From positions 1 through 64,000 of the forward strand of contig CALAEY010000039.1 of assembly GCA_937891085.1 (NCBI GenBank): a stretch of DNA of 64,000 bases. The letters are read 5' to 3'. Of this stretch, positions 1 to 8,832 are shown in pieces; within the stretch, counting starts at the first letter, position 1, and every line of letters begins with the position of its first letter. A program made the position numbers and the translations under genes. The stretch comes from an uncultured Prevotellaceae bacterium (GTDB lineage: Bacteria > Bacteroidota > Bacteroidia > Bacteroidales > Bacteroidaceae). The notes beneath the pieces were generated by a model. That model had not been told where the DNA came from and ran no database searches. It saw nothing but the letters and a program-made list of their open reading frames with translations.

Positions 1-17
1 CAGGCTGTCTTAGATGA

Positions 18-269
18 CACATTTTAGGTTTAGGAACTTATCACCACACGGAGTATTATTATGCATATTTATCTGGTTCAGATAGTAGCTATAGCTATAA
101 CTGGAGTATGAATCATGCTACTGTTTATAGCTCAAATTATAATCAGGCATATTTCAAGACGGACGACTTAGGTTGGACATTCCTTGATTTATATGCAACA
201 GACCCAATTTCTGGGGTGACAGATAATATATATGGTGTCACTCTCTATGATGGATCCAGTTGCAACTAA
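18..269 (+). pseudogene. C-terminal fragment of an unrecognised protein
   Basis: An open frame of about 83 codons runs from just after a TGA at 15-17 to a TAA at 267-269. It is rich in Tyr, Ser, Asn and Asp and ends in DGSSCN. There is no in-frame start before codon ~31, and all three frames carry stops in the first 30 bases, so it looks like the 3' end of a gene interrupted at or before the window edge. An intrinsic terminator follows at 305-340, which supports a once-transcribed gene end. I do not recognise the family. It could also be a short surface protein starting at an internal ATG. Confidence 0.35.
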
Positions 270-304
270 GGTATTTCTGCAGTTCCTAAAACCAATGTGA
301 ATCT

Positions 305-340
305 AAAGCCCAGACATCAGCCAATGTCTGGGCTTTCTTT
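305..340 (+). terminator. Intrinsic terminator after the 18-269 fragment
   Basis: Perfect stem AAAGCCCAGACAT / ATGTCTGGGCTTT with a six-base loop, followed by CTTTC. It lies 36 bases after the TAA at 267-269 on the same strand. Confidence 0.7.
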
Positions 341-377
341 CACTCTATGACATGCCAAATTTGCAAAAATGCAAAAT

Positions 378-396
378 GTCTTATTTAAAATAAGAC
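378..396. repeat. Short perfect palindrome
   Basis: GTCTTATTT and AAATAAGAC flank a single A, in the gene-free stretch 341-628. No gene is visible in that stretch; it also holds the inverted-repeat element at 514-600. Confidence 0.5.
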
Positions 397-513
397 ACAC
401 CTCAAAAAACTTTGTGGAACTGGCGTTACGCTTCTGATTTATGCTCACATCGTTCAATGATTAGGGCTATCTCTGCCTGCTTTTTACGATATATTTTGGC
501 AAAAAACGCCATT

Positions 514-600
514 CTTCTTCCGCTACTTCCGCTTCTTCTTCCGCTATGATAGTGTAATAGAATAATGCACTATCTGAGTTTAGCGGAAGAGCGGAAGAAG
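514..600. repeat. Inverted-repeat element, CTTCCGCT-type arms
   Basis: The left arm (514-533) is a near-tandem of CTTCCGCT. The right arm (582-600) is its reverse complement with one base missing. Inside lies a second hairpin, GATAGTG (548-554) with CACTATC (568-574). It has the same layout as the elements at 35696-35908, 61504-61617 and 62003-62315, but each is built on a different short motif. No coding potential is seen. Confidence 0.6.
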
Positions 601-628
601 AAAATAAGAAAACTTATGACCACACAAA

Positions 629-1090
629 TTAAGTAAACAACTCATCCATAGTTATCTCTTTCTGAACCATGTTGTAGTAATTGTTATGAGTGACTCCGTT
701 AGTTGTCACCATGACAAGGTGAAGGGTGCGTTTGTCTTTCGACAACTTCTGGTATGCATCAAGCTTGTTTTGCAGATCCATTGCATAATCATTGTCTATG
801 GAAAAGGTGTTTGCGGAATGTTTCATCTCACAGATGTCTGTAAAGCCATCGGCTCGTTGAATAACCAAGTCAATTTGTGCTCCACGATGTTGGCTTGACC
901 ATGGGTAAACCATGAACACACGTTTGTCTGTACGCCAGAGATACCAAGGGCTGTTTTTATTTGAAGGATGTGCTGGAGACAGACACGCTCAAAGGCATGC
1001 CCCTTCCATGTATTATGGGAAGTTGATGTGAAGGTGTTCGTCCAATAGTGCTCATCGCTGAAGGCATTTTTCTTGATGCAGAGGAAATAA
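629..1090 (-). pseudogene. C-terminal remnant of an AAA ATPase (archaeal-type ATPase family)
   Basis: Reading the minus strand from about 1090 gives a frame with DEHYWTN, TWKGHAFERVCLQHI and ALGISGVQTNVCSW. This is the pattern that precedes the nuclease-like C-terminus in this ATPase family. Near 905-915 the frame shifts, and a second frame continues with RGAQIDLVIQRADG and ends in MDELFT. That tail resembles the C-terminus of the intact ATPase at 48729-50153 (AAQIDIIIERAD ... LDDLFL). The N-terminal P-loop part is absent; the remnant abuts the terminator of the esterase gene. It is therefore truncated and frameshifted, and presumably non-functional. Confidence 0.7.
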
Positions 1091-1122
1091 AAAAGCTCTC
1101 ACTTTTTTGTGGTGAGAGCTTT
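1086..1122 (-). terminator. Intrinsic terminator of the esterase gene
   Basis: On the minus strand, stem AAAGCTCTCAC / GTGAGAGCTTT with a nine-base loop is followed by a run of T (1086-1094 complement). It lies about 20 bases beyond the stop of the esterase gene. Confidence 0.8.
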
Positions 1123-1143
1123 CGTGTTATAGCATGACGCTGA

Positions 1144-2301
1144 TTACTTGAACAGCAATGGCACGAACTCTGTGAGGTAGATGCGCCAGTTGCGCCAGAT
1201 GTGGCCGCCACCAGTCTCCATATAGGTGTAAGGATAGTGGTGCTCATCGAGGAATTTGCGATAGTCGGTATTGTTCTGGAAGAGGAAGTCCTCGTTGCCA
1301 ATACCTATCCAATAGAGGGCTGGCTTCTTGCTGAAGAGGGTAGCGAGCTTCTTGTCATTGTCCTGATAGATCGGAGAAATGTTGGCATCCGTCACACCAA
1401 TGGCAGCAGAGAACAGGCCGATGTAGTTGAACATGTCTGGATTGTTCTGGCTGATGAACTTAGAGTGGAAACCACCCATAGACAGACCTGCGATGGCACG
1501 GCTGCGCTTCTGTGGGATGGTGCGATAGGTCTTGTCGATGAACTTCACAATCTCAGGGAAAGCGGTCTCGAAGCTGCCTTCCATCGTCTTTGGCAGACCC
1601 ATAGTAGGCACATTGTAGCCCGTAGAGGTCTCCAGAGGAGCTGCTTCCATAGCGATGTTGCCATTGGTCATCACCACGATCATCGGCTGTGCCTTGCCCT
1701 GAGCGATGAGGTTGTCCAGTACCTGTGAGGTGCGGCCCTGGGTGATCCAAGCCTCTTCATCGCCGCCAATGCCGTGCAGCAGATAGAACACAGGATAGCG
1801 TTTGCCGCTGGTCTCATAGCCAGCAGGGGTATAGACCGTCATACGGCGATTGATGCCTTCAGAATCGCTGTGGTACCAGATGCGTGAGACGGTGCCATGA
1901 GGCACATCGTGCACGGCATAGAGGTCGGAACGGGCGCCCGGATCTGTCACCAGCAGGATGTTGGTCAGTGAAGCCACATCGCGGTTTACAGCCACATTGT
2001 TCATGTCGAGAGTGCGCTGACCATCGATGATGAAGTTGTAGGTGTACATCTCAGGAGCCACAGGTGCTGGAGTGGTATACTCCCACACACCGTCTTTCTC
2101 TGTCATATCAGCCGTGCGGCCTTCAATGCAGTCGCCTGTCACCTGTACGGTGATGGCCTTAGGAGCACGAACGCGGAACGTCACAGTCTTGTCCGCATTG
2201 ATCTCAGGAGAGGTCACGCCTCTGCCTTGGAAAATGGCTTGCTGGGCATAACTCATAGTGGTAACCAGCAGCGCCATGAGGATAAATGCAATCTTCTTCA
2301 T
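1144..2301 (-). CDS. Secreted carbohydrate esterase (CE1/feruloyl-esterase-like) with N-terminal beta-sandwich
   Basis: 385 aa. Residues 1-19 form a signal peptide (MKKIAFILMALLV...SYA). Residues ~25-120 resemble the early-set/CBM48-like domain that precedes many Bacteroidetes esterases. Residues ~135-385 are an alpha/beta hydrolase of the esterase-D type: oxyanion segment LLHGIGG (174-180), nucleophile elbow GLSMGG with Ser274, probable acid Asp338 in GNED, and His367 in GGGH. These enzymes remove acetyl or feruloyl groups from plant polysaccharides; the exact substrate cannot be read here. It is periplasmic or exported. It is separated from gcvP by a short AT-rich heptamer array and has its own terminator. 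Confidence 0.85.
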   Translation of the reverse strand: MKKIAFILMALLVTTMSYAQQAIFQGRGVTSPEINADKTVTFRVRAPKAITVQVTGDCIEGRTADMTEKDGVWEYTTPAPVAPEMYTYNFIIDGQRTLDMNNVAVNRDVASLTNILLVTDPGARSDLYAVHDVPHGTVSRIWYHSDSEGINRRMTVYTPAGYETSGKRYPVFYLLHGIGGDEEAWITQGRTSQVLDNLIAQGKAQPMIVVMTNGNIAMEAAPLETSTGYNVPTMGLPKTMEGSFETAFPEIVKFIDKTYRTIPQKRSRAIAGLSMGGFHSKFISQNNPDMFNYIGLFSAAIGVTDANISPIYQDNDKKLATLFSKKPALYWIGIGNEDFLFQNNTDYRKFLDEHHYPYTYMETGGGHIWRNWRIYLTEFVPLLFK

Positions 2302-2307
2302 ACTAAC

Positions 2308-2345
2308 GAAACGATTTATAATTCATAATTCATAATTTATAATTC
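2308..2345. repeat. Heptamer array (ATAATTC type)
   Basis: Tandem degenerate heptamers of the form NATAATT lie between the esterase and gcvP genes. The stop region of gcvP (2337) runs into the array. It is one of many such spacers in the window. Confidence 0.6.
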
Positions 2346-5186
2346 GCACCCGTTTCTTGTGGTGAACAGCTTGCGATCACCCAACGTATCATTCACGCGA
2401 GCCACATTCACCCAGAACTTGTTCTCACGGACAGATGGCAGAGGGTAGGCAGCCTTCTCACGGCCGTAGCTGTGGTTCCAAGCGTCTGCCACCACCTCAT
2501 ACTCAGGATGAGGCGCATTCACCAGCACATTGTCAGCCTTGTCGGCCCGTCCGTCTTTCACTTCCTGAATCTCTTCCCAGATATTCAGCATCACATCTAC
2601 GAAGTTGTCCAGCTCTGCAAGGCTCTCGCTCTCAGTAGGTTCTATCATCAGCGTGCCATGCACAGGGAAGGAGAGTGTAGGCGCATGGTAGCCATAGTCC
2701 ATCAGGCGCTTAGCGATGTCCAGCTCACTGATGCCAGCTTCCTGATGCAAGGTGCGGCATTCCAATATCATCTCATGCCCCACGAAGCCCTGAGCACCAC
2801 GATAGACGATGCCGTAGGTGTCTTGCAACTTGGTTGCCAGATAGTTGGCATTCAGAATGGCAATCTTCGTGGCACGTGTCAATCCTTCTGTGCCCATCAT
2901 GCGGATGTAGCCATAGGCGATAGGCAGGATGCCCGCACTGCCGAATGGGGCAGCAGACACCTGATTGGTAGCATCGCCAAAGAGGGTATGTCCAGGCAGG
3001 AATGGCACCAAGTGGCTCTTGGCACACACAGGGCCCACGCCAGGACCGCCACCGCCATGAGGTGATGAGAAGGTCTTGTGCAGATTCAGGTGGCAGATGT
3101 CAGCACCGATGGTGCCAGGATTGGTGAGGCCCACCTGTGCGTTCATGTTGGCACCGTCCATGTAGACTTGTCCGCCATTGGCGTGGATGATGTGGCAGAT
3201 TTCCACCACCTCCGTCTCGAAGATGCCGTGCGTAGAAGGATAGGTGATCATCAGGGCAGCCAACTGCTCCTTATTCTCCTCTGCTTTTTGGCGCAGATCG
3301 TCGAGGTCGATGTTTCCCAAGGCATCGCAAGCCACAGTGACGGGGGTGAAACCAGCCTGTACGGCAGAGGCAGGATTGGTGCCATGCGCAGAGGCAGGTA
3401 TCAGCACGATGTTACGACTGCCCTCACCGATGTGCTCCAAGTAGGCACGGATCACGCGCAAGCCTGTATATTCACCAGCAGCACCAGAGTTAGGCTGCAA
3501 AGTCACACCATCGAAACCAGTGATCACCTTCAGCTCCTCGCACAGATTGTCGATCAGTTCACGATAGCCAGCAGCTTGATCAGCTGGTGCCAGTGGGTGA
3601 ATGCCCATGAAACCAGGCAGTGAGAGCGGCAGCATCTCGGAGGCTGGATTCATCTTCATGGTGCAAGACCCTAGTGAAATCATAGAGTGGGTGAGGGAAA
3701 TATCCTTGCGATCGAGTTTCTTGATGTAACGCATCATCTCCATCTCGCTGTGGTGGCGCTGGAACACCTCGTGCGTGAGGTAATTACTGGTGCGCTTCAG
3801 TGCCTCTGGCAGTTTCACCACAGGCTCTATATCTGTGATGGTCTCACAACGATGCTCTGCAGCCGTGGAGAATATCTTCAGCAGCGTATTCACGGCCTCC
3901 ACATCGGTGGTCTCATCGATGCTGATGCCCACGCGTCCATCGTCCAGATAGTGCAGATTCACCTCCTTGCTCAGTGCGATGGTCTCTACCTGCTTGGTGC
4001 TTACGCCAGCAGGCAACTGGATGCAAAGGGTGTCGAAGTAGGCTGTGTTTTGCTGGCGATAGCCATAGGAAGTCAGGGTTTCATCCAAGCAGACAGCGAT
4101 GCTGTGGATGCGTTCTGCGATGGTGCGGATGCCCTCTTCGCCATGCCAAACGGCATAGAAACCAGCCATGCTGGCAAGCAGGGCCTGTGAGGTACAGATA
4201 TTAGAGGTGGCTTTCTCACGCTTGATGTGCTGCTCACGGGTCTGAAGTGCCATGCGGAAGCAGCGCTTGCCATACTTGTCGAGCGACCAACCGATGATGC
4301 GTCCAGGCATGTTGCGCTTATACTCCTCACGGGTAGCAAAGTAGGCAGCAGAAGGACCGCCATAGAAGAGTGGGGTGCCCAGTCGCTGAGTGCTGCCAAA
4401 GACGATGTCTGCTCCCCATTCACCTGGAGGGGTGAGCAGGGCAAGACTCAGAATATCAGCATCTACAGCTACTTTCACACCTGCTGCATGCGCCTTCTCC
4501 ACCAATTCGCGGTAGTCTTCTGCCTGTCCGTTGGCATTAGGGTATTGCAGCACGATGGCAAACACATCAGGAGTAAACTCAAAGTCCCTCCAGCATCCCA
4601 CGTCGAGGTGGATGCCCTGTGGCACGGCACGGGTCTGCATCACAGCGAGGGTAGGAGCGAAGATGTGCTTATCTACCAGCACGGTAGCAGCACCGCTCTT
4701 CTGTTGGTCGCGTGTACGCAGGGCGTGCATCATGTTCACGGCCTCTGCAGCAGCAGTCGCTTCATCAAGCAGGGAGCAGTTGGCCAATGGCATGCCCGTA
4801 AGATCGGTCACAGCAGTCTGGAAGTTCATCAGGGCCTCCAATCGGCCTTGTGAAACCTCCGTCTGATAAGGAGTATATGAGGTGTACCATACAGGATTCT
4901 CAAAGACATTGCGCTGTATCACGGCTGGAGTGATGGTGCCATACCATCCTTGGCCGATGTAGCTGGTGAAGAGCTTGTTCTTCGCAGCCAATGCAGCGAT
5001 GTGCTGAGTGAATTGATACTCGGTCATGGCCTCTGGCAAGTCGAGTGGCTTCTGCAGCCTGATATTCGCAGGGATGGTCTTATCAATCAGTTCATCCAGA
5101 CTTCCTACGCCAATCTGACGGAGCATCTGCTCCTCATCTGCTGGACAGATGCCGATATGGCGGTTAGCTAATAGATCATTTTTCAT
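2337..5186 (-). CDS. gcvP: Glycine dehydrogenase (decarboxylating), P-protein of the glycine cleavage system
   Basis: 949 aa, the length of the fused single-chain P-protein. PLP-dependent decarboxylation of glycine with transfer of the aminomethyl group to lipoyl-H-protein. The N-terminal half carries the RHIG start and the GTITPAVIQRN region. The C-terminal half has the PLP-lysine motif HLNLHKTFSSPHGGGGPG with Lys704. The glycine-rich PNSGAAGEYTGL and SAHGTNPASA segments are also present. GcvT and GcvH are not in the window. The MBL-hydrolase gene lies 40 bases upstream on the same strand, so the two may be cotranscribed. lipB nearby supplies octanoyl groups for H-protein lipoylation, a functional link only. 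Confidence 0.97.
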   Translation of the reverse strand: MKNDLLANRHIGICPADEEQMLRQIGVGSLDELIDKTIPANIRLQKPLDLPEAMTEYQFTQHIAALAAKNKLFTSYIGQGWYGTITPAVIQRNVFENPVWYTSYTPYQTEVSQGRLEALMNFQTAVTDLTGMPLANCSLLDEATAAAEAVNMMHALRTRDQQKSGAATVLVDKHIFAPTLAVMQTRAVPQGIHLDVGCWRDFEFTPDVFAIVLQYPNANGQAEDYRELVEKAHAAGVKVAVDADILSLALLTPPGEWGADIVFGSTQRLGTPLFYGGPSAAYFATREEYKRNMPGRIIGWSLDKYGKRCFRMALQTREQHIKREKATSNICTSQALLASMAGFYAVWHGEEGIRTIAERIHSIAVCLDETLTSYGYRQQNTAYFDTLCIQLPAGVSTKQVETIALSKEVNLHYLDDGRVGISIDETTDVEAVNTLLKIFSTAAEHRCETITDIEPVVKLPEALKRTSNYLTHEVFQRHHSEMEMMRYIKKLDRKDISLTHSMISLGSCTMKMNPASEMLPLSLPGFMGIHPLAPADQAAGYRELIDNLCEELKVITGFDGVTLQPNSGAAGEYTGLRVIRAYLEHIGEGSRNIVLIPASAHGTNPASAVQAGFTPVTVACDALGNIDLDDLRQKAEENKEQLAALMITYPSTHGIFETEVVEICHIIHANGGQVYMDGANMNAQVGLTNPGTIGADICHLNLHKTFSSPHGGGGPGVGPVCAKSHLVPFLPGHTLFGDATNQVSAAPFGSAGILPIAYGYIRMMGTEGLTRATKIAILNANYLATKLQDTYGIVYRGAQGFVGHEMILECRTLHQEAGISELDIAKRLMDYGYHAPTLSFPVHGTLMIEPTESESLAELDNFVDVMLNIWEEIQEVKDGRADKADNVLVNAPHPEYEVVADAWNHSYGREKAAYPLPSVRENKFWVNVARVNDTLGDRKLFTTRNGCEL

Positions 5187-5226
5187 ATTTAGTTTAAAGT
5201 TTTAGTTTGTTAGATTCTTTTTTAGG

Positions 5227-5868
5227 TTAACGGCGGAAAAAAGGATTCTCAGTTTTCTCTGCGCCAATGGTGGTAGGTACGCCATGCCCAGGATAGACGG
5301 TGGTCTCATTGGACAGGATGAAGAGCTTGCTGCAGATGCCATCTATCAGCGTATCGAAATTGCCACCAGCTAGGTCGGCTCTACCGATGCTGCCTTGGAA
5401 AAGCACATCACCAGAGAACATGCAGTGCGCCTCATGGCAGTAGAACACGATGCTGCCAGGAGAGTGGCCTGGTACGTGAATCACTTCCAACTTGGTATTG
5501 CCAAAGGTGACGAAATCACCGTCGTGGAGGTGCTTTGAGGGTGGGGTAGGCTGCTCTGACAGGGCAAAGCCGAACATGCGGCTCTGCTTGGGGGCCTCTT
5601 CTACCCAATACTCATCCAGTTCGTTGGCTTCTGACTTAATGTTCCAGGTCCTTTCTACGAAGGGGTTGCCACAGATATGGTCTAAGTGCAGGTGCGTGTT
5701 CAGAAGGTGCTTCACTTGCAGTTTCTGCTCCTCAATAAACTCTTTCAGGGCCACTTTCTCTTCTTGGTAGTAGCATCCTGGATCTATGATCGCTGCTTCG
5801 CCCGTCTCATCCCATACCACATAGGTGTTCACGGGAAACATGTTGAATTCAAATCGCTTTATCTTCAT
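5227..5868 (-). CDS. MBL-fold hydrolase, glyoxalase II-like
   Basis: 213 aa. Metal-binding HxHxDH at 59-64 (THLHLDH), further ligands His135 (PGHSPGS), Asp154 (SGDVLF) and His195 (YPGHG). This is the zinc/iron hydrolase core of the glyoxalase II/YcbL group. The specific thioester substrate is not predictable. Length is typical for the short YcbL-like form without the C-terminal helical domain of classical GloB. It lies 36 bases downstream of rsmG on the same strand; the gap contains repeats of TTGCAT. Confidence 0.85.
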   Translation of the reverse strand: MKIKRFEFNMFPVNTYVVWDETGEAAIIDPGCYYQEEKVALKEFIEEQKLQVKHLLNTHLHLDHICGNPFVERTWNIKSEANELDEYWVEEAPKQSRMFGFALSEQPTPPSKHLHDGDFVTFGNTKLEVIHVPGHSPGSIVFYCHEAHCMFSGDVLFQGSIGRADLAGGNFDTLIDGICSKLFILSNETTVYPGHGVPTTIGAEKTENPFFRR

Positions 5869-5904
5869 CTTTATTTATTTTTTGCATCTTTGCATTTTTG
5901 CATT

Positions 5905-6528
5905 TTAAATCGCAATATGCACCACTTTCTTAGTCTCAAAGAACTCCTCCGTAAAATAGTCGCTTAGGTTCCAGAGCATCGCTTCTTTCTGGAACGGATG
6001 TGCTTCCGACTCCAGTTCTCCGCCCTTCAGACAGATGAGGCCGTTGGGCAATGCGCTCTGCTGCCTACGCTTGATGTTCTTACGACAGATGCGTATCAGG
6101 TCGCCTAACGGCATCACGGCACGGCTCACCACGAAGTCGAACAGGTGTTTCTCCTCCTCGGCCCGATGGTTGGCAGTGGTCACATTGGTCAATCCTATCT
6201 GCTTGGCCACATCAGCAGCCACGCGTACCTTCTTCCCGATGCTGTCCACCAAGTGGAACTTCACTTCTGGGAACATGATGGCCAGTGGAATGCCAGGAAA
6301 TCCGCCTCCAGTACCTAAGTCCATCACCTCCGTTCCAGCAGTGAACTGGATCACTTTGGCGATACCTAAGGAATGAAGCACATGGTGCTCGTATAGATTC
6401 TGGATATCCTTGCGAGAAATGACATTTATCTTGGCATTCCAGCCGTTATAAAGCGCTTCCAGTGCATCAAACTGTGTCTGCTGCACCTCAGAGAGATCTG
6501 GGAAATATTTAGAAATTAAGCTATTCAT
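5905..6528 (-). CDS. rsmG: 16S rRNA (guanine527-N7)-methyltransferase RsmG
   Basis: 207 aa cytoplasmic SAM-dependent methyltransferase that modifies G527 of 16S rRNA. Visible family signatures are NVISRKD (35-41), LYEHHVLHSL (45-54), the SAM-binding loop DLGTGGGFPGIPL (70-82), and SRAVMPL. Its start overlaps the stop of the upstream DUF3298 gene by four bases, indicating translational coupling. The name gidB is a synonym. Confidence 0.95.
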   Translation of the reverse strand: MNSLISKYFPDLSEVQQTQFDALEALYNGWNAKINVISRKDIQNLYEHHVLHSLGIAKVIQFTAGTEVMDLGTGGGFPGIPLAIMFPEVKFHLVDSIGKKVRVAADVAKQIGLTNVTTANHRAEEEKHLFDFVVSRAVMPLGDLIRICRKNIKRRQQSALPNGLICLKGGELESEAHPFQKEAMLWNLSDYFTEEFFETKKVVHIAI

Positions 6529-7376
6529 AGTTGTTTTTTGACGATTAGGTAATCCGTATTTAGAAGCGGCATCAGAGTCTCGTAGGGTATGACAACGCTG
6601 ATAGCACCATAGGCGTATGGGGCTATCTCATAGACGTTGTACAGGAACTCTATGTCTTCTTCATCGATGATGAAGTTCTCTGTAGGCTTGATATATTCCA
6701 AAGGACCAAACCCTTCTTCTTCCAGCTCTTCAAGGCTCTCCACCTCAACGTCTTTCATGAGCTGCTCACAAATCAGGTTGGTCAGAGGTTCTTCATATCC
6801 CGCTTTGAACAAGTCATTCAGGGTAATGATACGTAAGTTATGCAGGTCTATATTGGTGTAGTTGGTGGCATAAATGCCATGAACGCCTCCCGTATAGGCA
6901 TACGTACTCACGCGATAGACCAGCAGCGTATTCTTTTGATAGCGTTCTACAGCACTCTCGATGGTCTCTTCGTAGCTATACCATGAAGTGATGACATCGC
7001 TATCCGTTGTCTGCGCATCTTCAAGGTAGGAGCTCTCCAAATCGTGTCGATAGGTTTCTGCATAATCGGCTGCACACTGGGCAGGTGCGTCCTTTGCTGG
7101 CACCTGACGGTATTTCTCTCCGAAGGTCTTATCTACGAAAATGCGGTTGAGGGAATCTCTCATCCGTTCATCCCTCTCATCGGTGATGTATGTGAAATGG
7201 ATTTCTTCATGAGCTGCGGGTTTCTGCTCATCTTGGAACAGATGAGTAGTCTGGTCAATGCTAATCTCGGCGGTTTCTATCCCTCCGACATTAGAAGCAT
7301 GATGGCTGCATGAGGCATTCAGTAGGCATGCCAGCATCAAGGCCATCGCATGTATGAATCGTTTTTGAAAACGCAT
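6525..7376 (-). CDS. DUF3298/RsiV-like lipoprotein
   Basis: About 283 aa from the ATG at 7376 (MRFQKRF). A lipobox LNAS-C follows a hydrophobic stretch, so it is an outer- or inner-membrane-anchored lipoprotein. The body contains the DUF4163/DUF3298 pattern (YAYTGGVHGIYATNYTNIDL, then ITLNDLF, then an FYNVYEIAPYAYG-like end). This fold is shared with the RsiV anti-sigma ectodomain; no sigma factor is adjacent. An ATG at 7397 would sit only ~10 bases from the predicted transcription start, so the inner ATG is preferred. Function unknown. Confidence 0.8.
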   Translation of the reverse strand: MRFQKRFIHAMALMLACLLNASCSHHASNVGGIETAEISIDQTTHLFQDEQKPAAHEEIHFTYITDERDERMRDSLNRIFVDKTFGEKYRQVPAKDAPAQCAADYAETYRHDLESSYLEDAQTTDSDVITSWYSYEETIESAVERYQKNTLLVYRVSTYAYTGGVHGIYATNYTNIDLHNLRIITLNDLFKAGYEEPLTNLICEQLMKDVEVESLEELEEEGFGPLEYIKPTENFIIDEEDIEFLYNVYEIAPYAYGAISVVIPYETLMPLLNTDYLIVKKQL

Positions 7377-7413
7377 ATATATAAATTTTGTATGCAATAA
7401 TACTCTACCTTTA

Positions 7414-7421
7414 CAAAGGTA
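7414..7421 (-). promoter_or_regulatory. -7 box TACCTTTG of the DUF3298-rsmG promoter
   Basis: Exact match to the Bacteroidetes -7 consensus TAnnTTTG on the minus strand, 38 bases before the chosen start. No clear TTTG -33 box at the usual spacing. Confidence 0.55.
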
Positions 7422-7465
7422 AGACTTCTAAATGAAGAAATGATGCGTTTTCGGAAAAATATTTG

Positions 7466-7473
7466 TATTTTTG
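7466..7473 (+). promoter_or_regulatory. -7 box TATTTTTG of the lipB promoter
   Basis: Matches TAnnTTTG and lies 21 bases before the lipB ATG; divergent from the DUF3298 promoter. Confidence 0.5.
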
Positions 7474-7494
7474 TAGAGATTAATTGAAGTACCT

Positions 7495-8175
7495 ATGCCA
7501 AGATTGATAGAAGACGACTGGGGATTGGTGCCCTATGCCGATGCTTGGAAGCATCAGACGGAGCTTTTCGATGCGTTGGTGGAGGCAAAGAAGCTGGGGA
7601 AGCCCACTGATGGGCGCATTATCACCTGCCAGCATCCTCATGTATATACCATCGGAAGAAGCGGTAAGGAGCAGAATATGCTGATGAGTGAGTCGCAGCT
7701 CCAGCACATAGGCGCCACCTATTACCATATAGACCGTGGGGGCGATGTGACGTACCACGGACCAGGGCAGTTGGTCTGCTACCCTATCTTGGATCTGGAG
7801 AACTACGGATTGGGACTGAAAGGGTATGTGCACTTGCTGGAGGAGGCTGTGATTTCCGTTTGCGCGGCTTATGACATAGAGGCTGGCCGTGTGGAGAAAG
7901 CTACGGGTGTGTGGCTCGATGGCGATGGACCTAAGGCTCGAAAGATATGTGCCATAGGGGTGCGGAGCAGCCATTACTGCACTATGCATGGATTGGCGTT
8001 CAATGTGAATACCGACCTGCTCTATTTCAGTTATATCAATCCCTGTGGATTTGTAGACAAAGGGGTGACCTCTCTGCAAAAGGAACTGGGAAAGGAAGTG
8101 CCTTTCGAGGAAGTGAGACAACGATTATTGTATGAACTAAAAAGATACCTCCATGATGAAAATCAAGACCGCTGA
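7495..8175 (+). CDS. lipB: Octanoyl-[acyl-carrier-protein]:protein octanoyltransferase
   Basis: 226 aa. Transfers octanoyl from ACP to lipoyl domains, the first step of protein lipoylation. Signatures: [12 protein letters not shown] (81-92), the catalytic Lys150 in KICAIG, and the catalytic Cys162 in [11 protein letters not shown]. It overlaps the downstream GTPase gene by 23 bases, so the pair is one transcription unit. Products needing lipoate include the glycine cleavage H-protein. Confidence 0.95.
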   Translation: MPRLIEDDWGLVPYADAWKHQTELFDALVEAKKLGKPTDGRIITCQHPHVYTIGRSGKEQNMLMSESQLQHIGATYYHIDRGGDVTYHGPGQLVCYPILDLENYGLGLKGYVHLLEEAVISVCAAYDIEAGRVEKATGVWLDGDGPKARKICAIGVRSSHYCTMHGLAFNVNTDLLYFSYINPCGFVDKGVTSLQKELGKEVPFEEVRQRLLYELKRYLHDENQDR

Positions 8176-8755
8176 ATTTGTCATCAGCAATACCGACGTG
8201 AGCAAATGCCCGCAAGACGGGTTGCCAGAATATGCCTTCATTGGGCGTTCCAATGTGGGAAAGTCCAGCTTGATCAATATGCTGACGGCACATAAGGGAT
8301 TGGCGATGACGTCTTCCAAGCCAGGAAAGACGCTGCTGATCAATCACTTCATCATTGACAAGAAGTGGTATCTGGTAGATTTGCCTGGCTATGGCTATGC
8401 ACAGCGCAGCCAGAAGGTGCAAGGACAGATTTCTGGCATCATCCAGCGCTATGTGATGCAGCGTGAGCAACTTACCAGCCTTTTTGTATTGATAGACAGT
8501 CGCCTGAAACCTCAGAAGATCGATTTGGAGTTCATCACGTGGCTGGGAGAAAACGGAGTGCCCTTTGGCATCATCTTCACCAAAGTGGATAAGCTCAGTA
8601 AGGCCAAGGTGGATGGCAACGTGAAGGTCTTTCTGGATACGCTGAGTGAAGAGTGGGAAGAACTGCCTCCTTACTTCCTGTCATCTGCAGAGAAGGGTAC
8701 GGGCAAAGAAGAAATCTTGGGCTATATAGAGGAAATCAATAAGAGCTTAGCCTAA
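8153..8755 (+). CDS. engB: Ribosome-biogenesis GTPase EngB (YsxC/YihA)
   Basis: 200 aa Era/Obg-like GTPase involved in large-subunit assembly. G1 GRSNVGKSS (31-39), G3 DLPGYGYA, G4 TKVDK and G5 SSAEKGTGK are all present. Start is the ATG at 8153 or the adjacent ATG at 8156; both lie within the end of lipB, as expected for coupled translation. Confidence 0.95.
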   Translation: MMKIKTAEFVISNTDVSKCPQDGLPEYAFIGRSNVGKSSLINMLTAHKGLAMTSSKPGKTLLINHFIIDKKWYLVDLPGYGYAQRSQKVQGQISGIIQRYVMQREQLTSLFVLIDSRLKPQKIDLEFITWLGENGVPFGIIFTKVDKLSKAKVDGNVKVFLDTLSEEWEELPPYFLSSAEKGTGKEEILGYIEEINKSLA

Positions 8756-8832
8756 AAAAAACAAAGGCCGCGCCCTCTCGGCGAAGCCTCTGTTAAACCT
8801 ATAATAACCATGAAAAAACTTTATCTGTCTAT

